Of a stretch of 64,000 nucleotides of DNA, positions 20,930 through 32,739 are shown piece by piece. The translations under genes were made by a program, and so were the position numbers. This DNA is from Tretioscincus oriximinensis. Lineage: Eukaryota; Chordata; Lepidosauria; Squamata; Gymnophthalmidae. The notes beneath the pieces are model-generated. The model was given only the letters and a program-made list of their open reading frames with translations. It was not told the origin of the DNA and did not search any database. The DNA is taken from contig JAJVDF010000134.1 of the NCBI GenBank assembly GCA_022410635.1, forward strand, positions 359,893 through 423,892, given 5' to 3'. Each line of letters opens with the position of its first letter. The stretch's first letter is position 1.

Positions 20930-23925
20930 CACAGGGATTATTTCTCTTAGCCGATCGAAAATGTGTTGCTATGCATGATGACCCATGAGTATTCCTCGAA
21001 AGAAACTTACGTGAACACTTTTAAGATTAATAGTGTTGGATCCAAATTAAAAAAGAGATCTCCGTGTATGGGGTGTGGTATAAATATAAATAAATATATC
21101 AGAAAAGTGGATACAGTAATACAAAGTTATAAACTATACAGAAAAGATAGGAAAGGGGGACCTGGTGGTGGTGTAGCCTTGTACGTTAAAGAAGAGATTT
21201 AATCCTACGAACTTGAATTTCCAGGTAAAACAGACCCATCCACAGAAGTACTGTGGATAACATTTTCAGGTCAGAAAACAAGTCTAATATTGGGAGGATG
21301 CTAATGACCTCCTAAACAAACACCTGAAAGCGATACTCATTTGGAACATGAGGTTATTGAAGCTTCCAAAAAGGGAAGGGTAGTAATAATGGGAGACTTC
21401 AAATATCCACACATTGATTGGGTAAACACTTGTTCAACTCATGAAAAAGAAATAAAATTATTAGCATTCTAACTGATTGCTTTCTAGAGCAGGTGGTTTT
21501 AGAACCAACCAGGGACAAGGAAATCCTGGATTTAGTCCTAATTAATGAACAGGACAAGATGTAATGGTAACTGATCGCGTAGGAAACCGTAACCACAATA
21601 CAATAACTTTCAACAAGAACCTGGATAGAAAATTGTCAAGCAGTTCTAACACAGAAACCTTCAACTTTCACAAAGGAATTTTTCCCAAAATGAGGAAAAT
21701 GGTAAAAAGAAAATTAAAAAGGTGAGAAATGTCCAGTTCCTTGAAAAAGCGTGGAAACTGTTTGCAAATACCATATTGGAAGCTCAAATAAAATGCATTC
21801 ACAAGAGGAGAAAGGAATCCGCCAAGTACAAAAGGACAGCTGTATGGCTTACCACTGCAATAAGGGAAGTCATTATAATGAAAAGAAACTCATTTAAAAA
21901 GTGGAAGGCTTATCCTAGTGAGGAGAACAGAAGGGAGCACAAAATGTGACAAACCAAATGCAAGGTGGTAATCAGGGATGCGAAGAAAAACTTTGAGGAG
22001 CACTTTGCAAAGAATATTAAAACAAATAATGAGGAGTTTTTCAAACACATCAGAAATAAGAATACTACCAGGAAAGCAGTAGGACCACTAGACAGCAGTG
22101 GACAAAAAGGGGATAATCAAGGAGGACATAGAGATTGCAGAGTGGTTAACTTAATGTTTTGCTTCAGTTTTCACTGAAGAAGACAGTGGGTATTTACGTA
22201 CAACAGATTTAGTCTTCTCAGGAAGAACACCAGAGGAATTAACCTGGAAAGAGATAACAAGGGAGGAGATCCTTGCTAGCCTTAATAAGCTGAACATTAA
22301 TAAATACCCAGGGCCAGATGGCATTCATCCAAGAATTCTTAAAGAACTCAAATGTGAAATTGCTGAACTTCTGACCAAAATATTTAATCTTTCCTTAAGA
22401 ACAGACACAGTACCAGTAGATTGGAGGGTAGCTAACGTAACACCAATTTTCAAAAAAGGATCCTGGGGTGATCATGGAAATTATAGACCCGTCAGTTTAA
22501 CATCAGTTCCAGGTAATGTGTTGGAAACCATAATTAAGGACAAAATTACTAAACACATGGAGAAGCATGCATTGCTGAATGAAACTCAGCATGGCTTCAG
22601 CAAGGGTAAGTCATGCCTTACCAACTTGCTAGAATTCTTTGAAAGTGTTAACAAACATGTAGATAAAGGGGATCCAGTTGATATTGCCCATCTAGATTTT
22701 CAGAAGAGGTTTGATAAAGACCCTCATCGAAGGCTTCTAAAAAAACTCCACATTCATGGTATAAGAGGACAGACTTTGTNCTGGATTGGAAACTGGCTAA
22801 AAGATAGGAAACAGAGGGTAGTAATAAATGGACAGTTCTCTGAGTGGAAAAGGGTAAGAAGTGGAGTACCCCAGGGGTCCGTGCTGGGACTTTTGCTTTT
22901 CAATATATTCATAAACAATATGAATGCGGATGTAAATAATGAAGTAGTCAAGTTCACTGATGACACTAAACTGTTCAGGATAGTGAAAACTGAAAATGAT
23001 TGTAAGGCACTCCAGAGTGATTTATTGAAATTGGGTGAGTGGGCATCAAAGTGGCAAATACACTTCAACTTAAGCAAGTGCAAAGTCATGCACATTGGGG
23101 CAAAGAACCCCAAGTACTCCTACAAACTGATGGTAACCAAGCTTTTTGTGACCGAGCAAGAAAAGGATCTTGGGGTGTTGGTGGACAATTCAATGAAGAT
23201 GTCAACCCAGAGTGCAGCAGCAGCAAAAAAGGCAAATTCCATGTTGGGGATAATTAGGAAAGGAATCAAAAACAAGTCAGCGAATATTGTTTTGCCTCTT
23301 TATAAATCTATGTGGAGGCTACATTTGGAATATTGTGTTCAGTTTTGGTCACCACATCTCAGGAGGGATAGTATGGAACTAGAGAAGATGCAGAAAAGGG
23401 CAACAAGAATGATCAAGGGTCTGAGCCTCTTCAGCCTCGAAAGGCGATGTTTGAGAGGTAATCCAATTAACATGTACAAAATCATGCATGGGATGGAAGG
23501 GTGAATAGAAAAAAGTGTTTTCTCTATCACACAACAATAGGACCAGAGGGTACTCCTTAAAACTGATAGGTAGAAAAGTGAGAACAGACAAAGCAAAGTA
23601 TTTTTTTTCACCCAGAAGGACCTCAGCCTGTGGAATTTACTTTCTGAAGCGGTGGTGGTAGCTACCAGCTTGGATAGCTTCAAGACAGGACTAGACAGGT
23701 TTATGGACACCAGGGGTATAAATGGATATTAGAATGGATGTCTGGATGTTGCCTCCAGGATAAACCAACACGCAGGACTCCTGAGATACCATTTGCAGGG
23801 AATCATGAACAGGTGCATATTTTGCTTTCCTTTGTTCGGACTGCCCAGGTGCATCTGGTGGGCCTCTGTGTGACACAGAATACTGGATTAGATGACTCTT
23901 CTTATGTTCTTATGTTCTACTAGAG
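20930..23925 (+). mobile_element. CR1-clade LINE, long copy (endonuclease, RT, 3' tail)
   Basis: This is the most complete LINE in the window, about 3 kb. The apurinic endonuclease-like region is broken: RKGGPGGGVALYVKEEI at about 21148, then a VVIMGDFKYPHIDWV block near 21380 and a FLEQVVLEPTRDKEILDLVL block near 21487. The RT region is partly open: a 328-codon frame at 22518-23504 carries ALLNETQHGFSKGKSCLTNL, the VPQGSVLG block, and FTDDTKLF where FADD is usual. The CR1 C-terminus follows, then the 3' UTR and the TTCTTATG tail. Stops and frameshifts in the endonuclease half, a thumb-region deletion after MIKGL and one ambiguous base (22780) leave it without an intact ORF2. No ORF1 is seen. 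Confidence 0.93.
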
Positions 23926-24054
23926 TCGTTTATGCCATAATGAATTACTTTAAATAGCTTGCAAATAGATAGCTGATTTTTTTTGTACTCAAATGTATAT
24001 GAATATGATGCACAAATAATATATATTTTATAATATTTTATACGGCAACTATCA

Positions 24055-24155
24055 TGGTTATTGTTATTGTTGCTATTGTTGCTGTTTTTGCTACTGTTGT
24101 TATTGTTGTTATTGTTGCTATTATTGTTGTTGTTGTTGTTGTTGTTGCTGTTATT
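24055..24155. repeat. (TTG/TTA)n microsatellite
   Basis: Trinucleotide-based TTGTTATTGTTGCT variants end in a purer (TTG)n run. The Asn-rich and Thr-rich frames on the minus strand here are caused by this repeat. Confidence 0.95.
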
Positions 24156-24159
24156 ACAA

Positions 24160-26645
24160 AACAAATAGGAACCAAACCTATAAGAACTTGAATGGCATTG
24201 GTATGAACTAATGTAAGAGTCAAGAATCAAGGCTAGTTGAAACTAAAACACCAAACTGGAGATAGAGCAAAGGAAACTATCCCCTGAAGACAAACAACTC
24301 TTTTATCTATAATGAAAATCAAAATGCTTTCTTTTTTGTCCTCGAAAGTAGGACTCATTGTCTAGAGAAACGTCATTCTTGTTCATTACATTTTGAACAA
24401 TGTAATCATGTTCATAATTTTTTTGCTGACATGTTCCCTGGTGTAGCCCAACCCTCAGCAATTAATGCACTCATTGTTTGATACAGATAGCTATAAACTA
24501 CTGTAATTGCTGTGCTAGTTTGAGGGAAAAAAGAAAATGATTTCATTTTGTAAAGCATGTGAAAGGAATCATTTAGAATGGTGGATATGTGCAAGTTGAG
24601 CACACAATAGAAAAGAGAGAGATCTTTGAGAACTAGAGGGGCAAGCTGAGGAACAATGCCAGATGTTTTCAAAACTCTATCAGCTCAGTGGACACTGTAT
24701 TTTGTGAAAGGCATGCAATTTATAGCATTAAAAGTTCTTTGTCTTTGGGGGGGGAGAATTGAGAAAGCTGTAGGAAAACACAATGGCAGGATTATTTAAA
24801 ATATTAGAAGGACAAAAGAACTGGCAGTATGCGACATAGTTCAAGTCCACTATTCAGCTAGTCCACTGGGGGGTGACCAAGACATGCATTGAAGTGTCCA
24901 GAGTAAGAGGGTAGTTACACAAATATTTTAAGGTGCATCAAATTAGTTTCTACTATCCAATTAAATGCATAGTAATCATCTTTCAATCTGATGATTTTAC
25001 TGAGTAGTCTTCTGACATTCACTGCCCAATGGTGACCCTCTTCTTGCATTGTTTCTGTTGCAGCTACTCATCTCTTCATTTATATTGTGTGGAAATAGAT
25101 AAGGCAATGGACGGTATCCATCCTCATAGCACACACACACCCCAGATAAACTTAAATTATGTCAAATCAGCAACCATCTGTTATTGGTTCAGAAACAAAT
25201 ACGAGTAATTAGCATCAGTGTTTATGGTTGGGAGAAGGGATTTTCAAAAAATGAGCAATTTCGCCCAAAAGAACAGAATAGGTAAAATTAATGTACACCA
25301 GCTGACTGGACAACCTGGAAAATATCTGCTTTAAAATCAGCTTTGCCCAAGAGGAGGCAGGAAAGGGTAATAGTTTTATGAATGGCATTTAGGAATGATA
25401 CGCACTGCTTTTAATTTCCAATTAGGAGAGCCCCAGTACACAGAGCAAGACTTTGTTGTCTCCATTACTAGGAAACATTATTCTTTAATTGTGCCTTTCT
25501 TTACCACTACTTTATTGACAATTCACTAACAAATGTATATATATTTCTTATTTAATGCACTTGAACTCAAATGTGAATATCCAGATTTTAAACCAAAAAG
25601 TTTACCCTAGGAGTGATATAATGGATGTTGGGTTAGATGGCAAACCAAAGCTGCAAAATTCATTTGATTTGTTATCCTATTAGCAATGTTATACTTACCC
25701 TGCCTAGTTATTTCTAGTTCCCTTATTAGTAATTTATAAAAAAAAATGATATTTTTAAATTTATTATTTTCTATTTAATCTAGTTATGTATTCAGATATG
25801 CTTCCTTTGTCTCTGAGTTTTGGGCATATGGGGATTTGAATGTATCTTCTAAACATTAAGAGAAATGAGAAATGATTCTTAGACCACCATAGCCTTTCTG
25901 AACCAACCACAATGACAACAATAATCCAGAGCATTGAACATAAAATGAAACACAAAAATCATTGAACATGAAAGAAAAAAAAATTACTTGATGACAAGGA
26001 TATGTTTCAGTTATATGATGCAACCAAGGGTTTTTTAAAGCAAAATAATTTATGTGTTGGATTTACTAACTTTATGTTACCATAGTAACAATTACCCTAA
26101 CATGTTTATCATTTGATTGGTATTGGTTTTTTTTATTTGATATGATATGAAAGATTTAGAAAAATCACTTTAAAATAACTGACTTAAGCATTCTATTAGA
26201 TACATTAAATTTCTCTGGCTCACAAAAAATGCTGAAGTGTTAACTTGACAGGCCAAGTGTAATGCCAATTAGGTCATAAACTTCATTTTCACATTATAAG
26301 GGATTCAGTGTAGTGTCACCTCTTCTCTCCGATAATAAATCTTCCTTAATAACCTTATCATTATCATTTTGGCTAATTGGTGTTCTACCTTATCTTACTA
26401 ATAGAACTACAGGTCATACTCAGCAAGGAACTAATATGCTTGGCGTTACAATAAAAATAAGAGATGTATAGTATTATATTAAAGTGGCTCTGTGATTTGA
26501 GAGTTTGCAGAACATTGCAGGAATTCCTCTGTGACTTGCAGCAGATTGTGGAACAATCTCCTCTTTGAGATTTTCCATGCTGCATCATTGTATAATTTTT
26601 GGTGACTGGGGAAGGTGTTCTTCTTCATTCATTCTTTGGCTGATG
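24160..26645. other. Non-coding stretch, largely unique-looking
   Basis: No repeat, RNA gene or coding motif is recognised. A G homopolymer (24749-24756) and (CA)n at 25131-25141 are the only simple repeats. Some segments (for example 25400-25510) look unique and AT-rich, as conserved non-coding DNA can, but conservation cannot be judged here. Confidence 0.5.
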
Positions 26646-26649
26646 CCCT

Positions 26650-26760
26650 GTTTGCACAGGCCACAGTAATGCATTTTAGGGATCTGATATGACACATCTA
26701 ACATGTTCTACATGTTCTACAACAGATCTCTAAAATACATTACTGAGTCCTATGAAAAAC
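26650..26760. mobile_element. Small palindromic (MITE-like) element
   Basis: The arms 26650-26686 and 26723-26760 are reverse complements with several mismatches. The best part is CAGTAATGCATTTTAGGGAT against ATCTCTAAAATACATTACTG. The spacer is about 36 bp and contains a tandem ACATGTTCT. The outer part (GTTTGCACAGGCC against the complement of AGTCCTATGAAAAAC) pairs more weakly. No coding capacity and no clear target duplication. Confidence 0.6.
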
Positions 26761-26764
26761 AGAA

Positions 26765-27390
26765 CCTAAAAGAAAAGCTTTGATGTCTGCCTATATTGAT
26801 GTTCACACATTTGCAGTATTAAGATTTTTATTTTCCTTTTTATGACTCTTTTTTAACTTATACTATTTAATTACTTTTTATCATTTTATCAGATTGGTTG
26901 CAATCTGACTTGAAGTTTCATGATAAGATTTGGTGATATAAGGAATATATTAATATATGTATAAGGAATAAATTAATAATCAAAACTAAAATGCATGCAT
27001 TTCAAACTTGAACGTATTAGTGATGTGCACAAACTTAAGATTCTAAAGTGTTGTTATTTCATTCAGTCATGACCCACCACAGCATACTAGGGGCTCTGGA
27101 AAGGTAGAAGACACATTCAGACTAGGTTTTTTGTTTTATTTTGTTCTTAATTCTTGTTTTTGTGCAAGTTTTTCACTTGTGTGATCCTTGGGTTTGTTTC
27201 TGGCTCCATTTCTTTCCCTCCAATTGGAAAGTAGCCTTACTGATTAAGCACTTTTTCACACCTTTACTATCTTCAGTTCACACCTTTACTGTCTTCACAC
27301 ACACACACACAGGCATGCATGTGCAGATGCACACACAGGCTTGCCACACGCACACAATGTCCCATTCTTCCGGACTGCAGCTGAAATAGG
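26765..27390. other. Non-coding; (AC)n microsatellite at 27296-27312
   Basis: AT-rich without a recognised gene. The frame at 27141-27389 owes its His/Thr-rich end to CACACA repeats. Confidence 0.5.
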
Positions 27391-27392
27391 CC

Positions 27393-27508
27393 TTGTATAA
27401 GCCTTATTTTTGGAAACATCTTGGAATAGGTCCACGTTTGGGTCTGCCCTGGTCTGCATTATCATGTGGATGGCAGGACACTATTCAAGAGATATTATGA
27501 GCAATGAA
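27393..27508. mobile_element. Palindromic MITE-like element, copy at 27.4 kb
   Basis: The left arm ATAAGCCTTATTTTTGG, ATCTTGGAATAGGTCC pairs imperfectly with the right arm GGACACTATTCAAGAGATAT, ATGAGCAATG. The inner GCATTATCATGTGGATGGCA matches the inside of the 61.0-kb and 47.2-kb copies. Same family as the elements at 4.4, 47.2 and 61.0 kb. Confidence 0.55.
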
Positions 27509-27509
27509 C

Positions 27510-30430
27510 TCTAAGCTCCTTTTCAGGTGAACTTTAAAAAAAATCTGGAAATATGGCCTAACTTTTCTGAAAAATATAGATTGCACTTGCAAAAAAGGAG
27601 AAAGGGTGCCCAATATGTTCCTCGTCCCTAAGAGAAACACAGAAAACAGAACAGAAGAGTCACAACCAAAGCAGTAGAATATGCAGTTCATACCTTGGTT
27701 GCACAATTGCTGGTGCCCAAATAACTCTCTCATTCTCGTTTAAGAAAGCCAATGCTCACATATGTGAGATTATTGGGATATGGTTCTATTTACTAATTGT
27801 GAATAACTTATTGTTAGTGTTGATCAGAATGTTAATCATCGTATTTCTCACTGCCTCTCCTCACTGGAAAAATAAATTTAGCAGCTTTAATTATTTACAA
27901 GATTATGTTCATTGAACATAATGGGACATTGCAATAATGGATAGTTTATTGGTAGTCACTAGAAATCACTGACCATCAAAAAAATAAAATTTCCTTCCAT
28001 TTTTGTTCTTTTCTTTCCTTCCATAACACTGTTACTTGAATTCTAATAGCTTTCATCATATTCTATATATAAACTATTAATTCATTCTGACCAAAATTTC
28101 AGATTATCATTACCAAAGAATCAATGGGACGGTTCAATTTTCAGTTCACGCCGTACACTTTCATTTTCTTTTAGCATTTTAGCCTTTCCCATTTGCAAGT
28201 CTTTTTTAATCACCAATTTTATAAGCTACTATTATCTTAATACATTTTTTCTGGATCATGGTGTTCCTATGCATGCAAGATGGTTTTTGGTTTAATTTAA
28301 AATTAGCACCATCTAAAGCATTTGATGAAGCTGGATGTTTTGGACACTGCTAATTGCGAAATCATCTGCAGCTGTGCACATATTTGATCACTCTTATGGC
28401 AAACAAATTTGATTCTTTATTACAGCTGCCAAGTTCTTAACAAGCAGGTTCCTTCTGTTCCTTGTCAATCCGATGTTATACACATGCATATACACATTAT
28501 GTAAACCTCTGCAAATGGATCGTTTCAGTTTTGCACAAATAGGAATAGAAGAATATGGCATTTGCAAAATAAAAACTTAATATATAGCATACAAAATGTT
28601 ATTTATATAGTCAGATTCTTTCAAATATTAGAAAGAGCTTTAAAAAGATGTTACCTGTACAGCTTGTTTGTAAATAATAAATTGTAAATCCTTTGGCTGC
28701 CTTGAAGGTTTTGTACCACACCTATTTCATGCCAGATATTCTGTGCCAGCTACAGCATATTCCACTGCAACAGAGCTTTATGGAGCATTTTTTTAACCAT
28801 TTAAGTACTAGTGTGGTATGGGCGCAGTATGAAAAGTCCAAGGAGAGACAGCCTTAGTTTCTATTTTATCTAGATCTATGTTTGATGAGTAAATACAATA
28901 TTCAAAATAGAGTATAATATTATGGATAGGATTTTGTTTGAATGCTTATGGATAAGTGTATGTGCATTACCATATTGTTAGGTTTGGTTCATAACTTGAG
29001 AGGTATGACATTTTCATAACAGTTTGTAACAAAACAAAGGACAAAGTGCCAGAATAGCTTCAGCGTTCTTCTTGGTTGAAGTATTATGAAGGTTATTAGT
29101 GGCTACTGCTGAGTTATTTAGGCTGTTAGTTACAAACAGTACTAAGCAGAATCATCAGCAAGAAACCACAAGTACAGTTCATGTAGAACAGAACTGACTA
29201 GACTTTGCTAAGGCCCACCAGTGGCAATGGTCAGCTTAGCAACAGATGAAATATAAGTCCATGGGGGTTGAGTTGGACTGCAACATGGTTTCCCAAAATG
29301 CCAACTGGCACATTTTGCCTTGCACTAGGCCTGTATCTGAAAATGGAGGAGACAGTGGCTCCTTGCAGCCCACGTATGCATTCATTTCATTGAAGACATA
29401 ATAAAATACATTCCAAGAAGTCAATGTGCACTTAACCTTATTCAGGGAAGACTTACTTTTTTCTTGGTTTAGTCCAGTTCTTCAGAACTGAAGAAGGGGT
29501 TAAAGTACGTATGAGAACAGCACCTATATTTAGACAATGAATGCTATATGAGTTGATAGATAATATAGTGATATATATAGTATAGTATAGATAATATATA
29601 TAGTATAGATAATAGGGTGATACCAGCAGTTCTAATATAGAGGGAAATTTCATTGGTTAGATTTGGTGATACCACCTGGTATATAAAGAGAGAAGTGCAC
29701 TCATTGCTTAGAGCCTAGTTGAAAAGTATATAGTATATAGCAGAAGTCTGACCATANAAGTTTCTTGGGTCAAGATTAAGTTGCTAGTGCTTGAGCTGAC
29801 AGTAAAAATCACATTTTCATATTTTATTACTGACATATTTTATTGAAGGCTTTTTTTTAAGTAACAGAAACTACAGGAAACTTCCTGGCAGCTTCCCAGG
29901 AAAAGCCTATCATTTGAATACCCATAAGAGGGCCAGTTTGGCCTGTGAAACTTAATGTACAGGGGTTTTTTGCCAGTTGCTCAGCTTAATTGCAAAAATG
30001 TTTAAGATTTTACTGACTAATGGATTGATCTGTAGAATTCCAAGAGGTTTATCAGTTTTTTCTTTTTCTTTTAGTAAGGTAATAAGGATGTTTGGAAAAG
30101 AACTAGGATCCAAGGTATATATAAAATAGATGGTGAATTGGGAGCTAAGATTGAGATTTAATGTTTTCTGAAAAGGTGCTGATACTATCTCTTCTCAAGG
30201 TTTTCTTCATTTTAAGACTTTTTCTCAATCTCTTTCAGTGTGATACTCTAAACTATCTTTTCATGAAAATTTAAGATTTTTGAGTTCTTACTTATATAAA
30301 GTCCATTAATAAGTGCTTGAGAAGAACTGTCAGTGGGGAGAACTAATCAGTTGAAACATGTTTTTGTGGCTCTGAAGCTTTTCTTATGAATCCGATTTCT
30401 GCAGTGGGAGAGTCCACGTAGATTAATCTT
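27510..30430. other. Non-coding stretch; AT microsatellite at about 29560-29615
   Basis: No gene is recognised. TATAGTATAGATAATATATA-type variants form a short AT-rich microsatellite. The region 28120-28440 is complex, repeat-free sequence that would be a reasonable place to test for non-coding conservation. One ambiguous base lies at 29757. Confidence 0.5.
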
Positions 30431-30439
30431 ACAGTCTAG

Positions 30440-31200
30440 AACAGTGATGGCTAATGGGTGACACCCCAGATGTTGCTGAACCACAACTTCCAACATTCCA
30501 TTCCACTCCCAGCACTGATAAGCCCTGGAAATGATAAAGTTAATAAAGGCTGGAAATACAGGCCAAATGAAAAAACAGCAGCAATTATCAGCTGAGTAGC
30601 AGAACAGCTGCATGATATTTCTATGAATAAACCCAAACGGGATGAAATCAAATACTGAAATCTCTAAGTAAAATAAACTAGAGCAGCCGCCCTGAGTGGA
30701 AGATATATATGTTTATGCCTGGATACATATGAACCTGAGACAGTATTAAGCTGAAGAGAAGAAAAGAATAAAAATAACTTTGAAGTTATGTAGAAAGCAT
30801 CCGGTACCTAGATCTTTCTACCACCGTCCCTTTTAGGGACTTGGGAGCCAGCTGTGATTATGGGCTAGAGAGATCACAGGCTGGCTGGGGGTCTGCTATG
30901 AAGAGAGCAGACGAAAAACAGAAAGTTTAGAGGTCTGTTGCGAAAATAACCACACAGACAAAAGGCCTCAGGTGGAAGCGTGGTTTACTTCAGGAAAGGA
31001 AAGGAGAGGAAGTGAACCAAGATTGTTGGTGGCCAGGTTTTTTAAAACCTCCTTTTCAGGACAAGAATGCAGGAAACTGGAAGGAACACAAGGTATGAGG
31101 GACACTTCATGGAAGCTAGGGGTTGGCTACCAGCCCACGCTGCTAAGCCAAATGGAATGTTGGGAGTTGTAGTTCAGGAATGATGTAGTTCAAGAACAAG
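30440..31200. repeat. Facing fragments of a common sauropsid repeat motif
   Basis: CAGTGATGGCTAATGG then CCAGATGTTGCTGAACCACA, ACTTCCAACATTCC (30452-30505) is answered in opposite orientation by GGAATGTTGGGAGTTGTAGT (31149-31170). The GGGAGTTGTAGTxCA motif is widespread in vertebrate transposon remnants. I cannot assign the family, and the DNA between (with TTTACTTCAGGAAAGGAAAG near 30990) may be an LTR piece. Confidence 0.4.
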
Positions 31201-31204
31201 TCAA

Positions 31205-32420
31205 TGATGACTTGTTTATCAGGTTTCATATGGACATTGTAAGGGATATGATTGGCTTTTCCTCGATATATTAGTTCATTAGGGATGGGTAAAATGCTCA
31301 GATTATTTTTACATTTTTCCTATATTTCTAATCATAAGATTCTGTTGCTCTTTGTGCGGTTCGTGTGAGCACATGCTCACACACATTAAGCAGATATATC
31401 TAATACACATTTGTATTCCTTTTCTTACTAGAATGCATCTTAATGCTTATTTTACTAATACAGGCATTTTTGTATCTTTTCTTTTGCATCTTTGTATTAG
31501 GGTTTTGGATAGAGAACTACATCGTAATCATTATTACCATTATTACTGTTGTTGTTGTTGTAATTTTGAAAGACAGGTTCCTTACATTTACTTTCTTAAA
31601 GACATTAACTGGTGATCCCTGTATCATTCTTGCAAAATGATAAGAAACTACTTTTTATTTATTTATTTTTNAAAAAATCTGTAGCCTAGAGAAGCCTACA
31701 AAAATGAGTATAAAACACTAGTTGTTCTTTGAAAATGATTAGGACTCATTTTACTTTTTTTTTGTTTAACATTTTTTGTTTTTAGTCATAAACAGTGGAC
31801 TTTTTAAGGGGACAGACATTAATTTTATGGAAAGCTACTGCTATTCAAGGAACCATATGGGAAAAAGTCCAATACAAGGAACACAGCCACTGTTGAAGCA
31901 GCCAAGCAGTATGGCTCAGATTGTTTGTAAAATGAGACACTTTTATCAAAAATTAGACTGAATAAGAGTTTTCAATATAGGATTTGCTTACAATTAATAT
32001 ATTAAATAAAGTTTGAAAAGACAGATTAAGGATAGTTCCAACAAAACATTTGATCTCATAAATATTTTATTTGTACTATTTGAATTGATGTGATTTTATT
32101 ACCGGTGTTTGTTCTTTTTAGTCATATATTATGTTTTGATTGATGTGAATATGGGAAATAAATATAAAGTGTAATAAATAAATTGAATTAAGATACGGGA
32201 AAAGATATCAGCATCTCCTTGCTCTGTCTTCCTGACCCTTATGCTCAATTGGCTGGCACTTTCACACCAAGTAAGCATTAGTTAATATTAATTGCATTTA
32301 TATATATGCTGTATATTATATTTCCTGAAAAAAAATTGGGAAGTTTCACCTGACATATGGCATGGATCTTTCCTCTATCCAGAGGGCAATGAAAATGGAT
32401 TAATTATTCATTCATATGAT
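31205..32420. other. Non-coding, no feature recognised
   Basis: AT-rich DNA with a (TTG)n run at about 31545-31560 and an ambiguous base at 31671 within a T/A homopolymer junction. No coding motif is found. Confidence 0.5.
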
Positions 32421-32424
32421 CCAT

Positions 32425-32735
32425 TGTTACGATATTCTCTGCTGTAGTATGCATTTTTGTTTTTACTTTCAGTTTCCTCACTTCCAATAATCTCCCTGCT
32501 GGTTTATGCTTGGGCAGCAAATTATAAGTTCATCTGATTGGTCAGTGTTGGGTGGAATGTTTCAATCCCTATATAAGCTGTTGCATACCATTAATCCTCG
32601 CTTTAGTTCTTTAGTCCTTCTATAACTCCCAATGTTATCCTGTTAACTCCCAAAGTTATTCTGGACTTTATTTCCGTCAATAAAGTTTATGCTGAGAAAT
32701 CAAGTCTCCCTGTATCTATTGAATAATTTCTAACA
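32425..32735 (+). repeat. Candidate solo LTR (endogenous retrovirus or LTR element)
   Basis: A 311-bp unit begins TGTTACGATATTC and ends ATTTCTAACA, giving TGTTA...TAACA inverted ends. It contains in order a CCAAT-type box in reverse (GATTGGTCAG, 32537), a TATATAAGC box (32571), a CT-rich initiator region, an AATAAAG polyadenylation signal (32680) and a short downstream part. This is the normal U3-R-U5 order. No internal coding region adjoins it and I see no exact target duplication, so it is a solo LTR candidate. Confidence 0.6.
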
Positions 32736-32739
32736 TAGG

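Noticed and set aside
23910..24230. Asn-rich minus-strand frame
   Set aside because: Product of a TTG/TTA trinucleotide microsatellite.
31760..31970. Possible exon after a T-rich tract ending in TTTTTAG
   Set aside because: A splice-acceptor-like sequence is common in AT-rich DNA. The 61-codon frame has no motif and no matching donor-supported neighbour.
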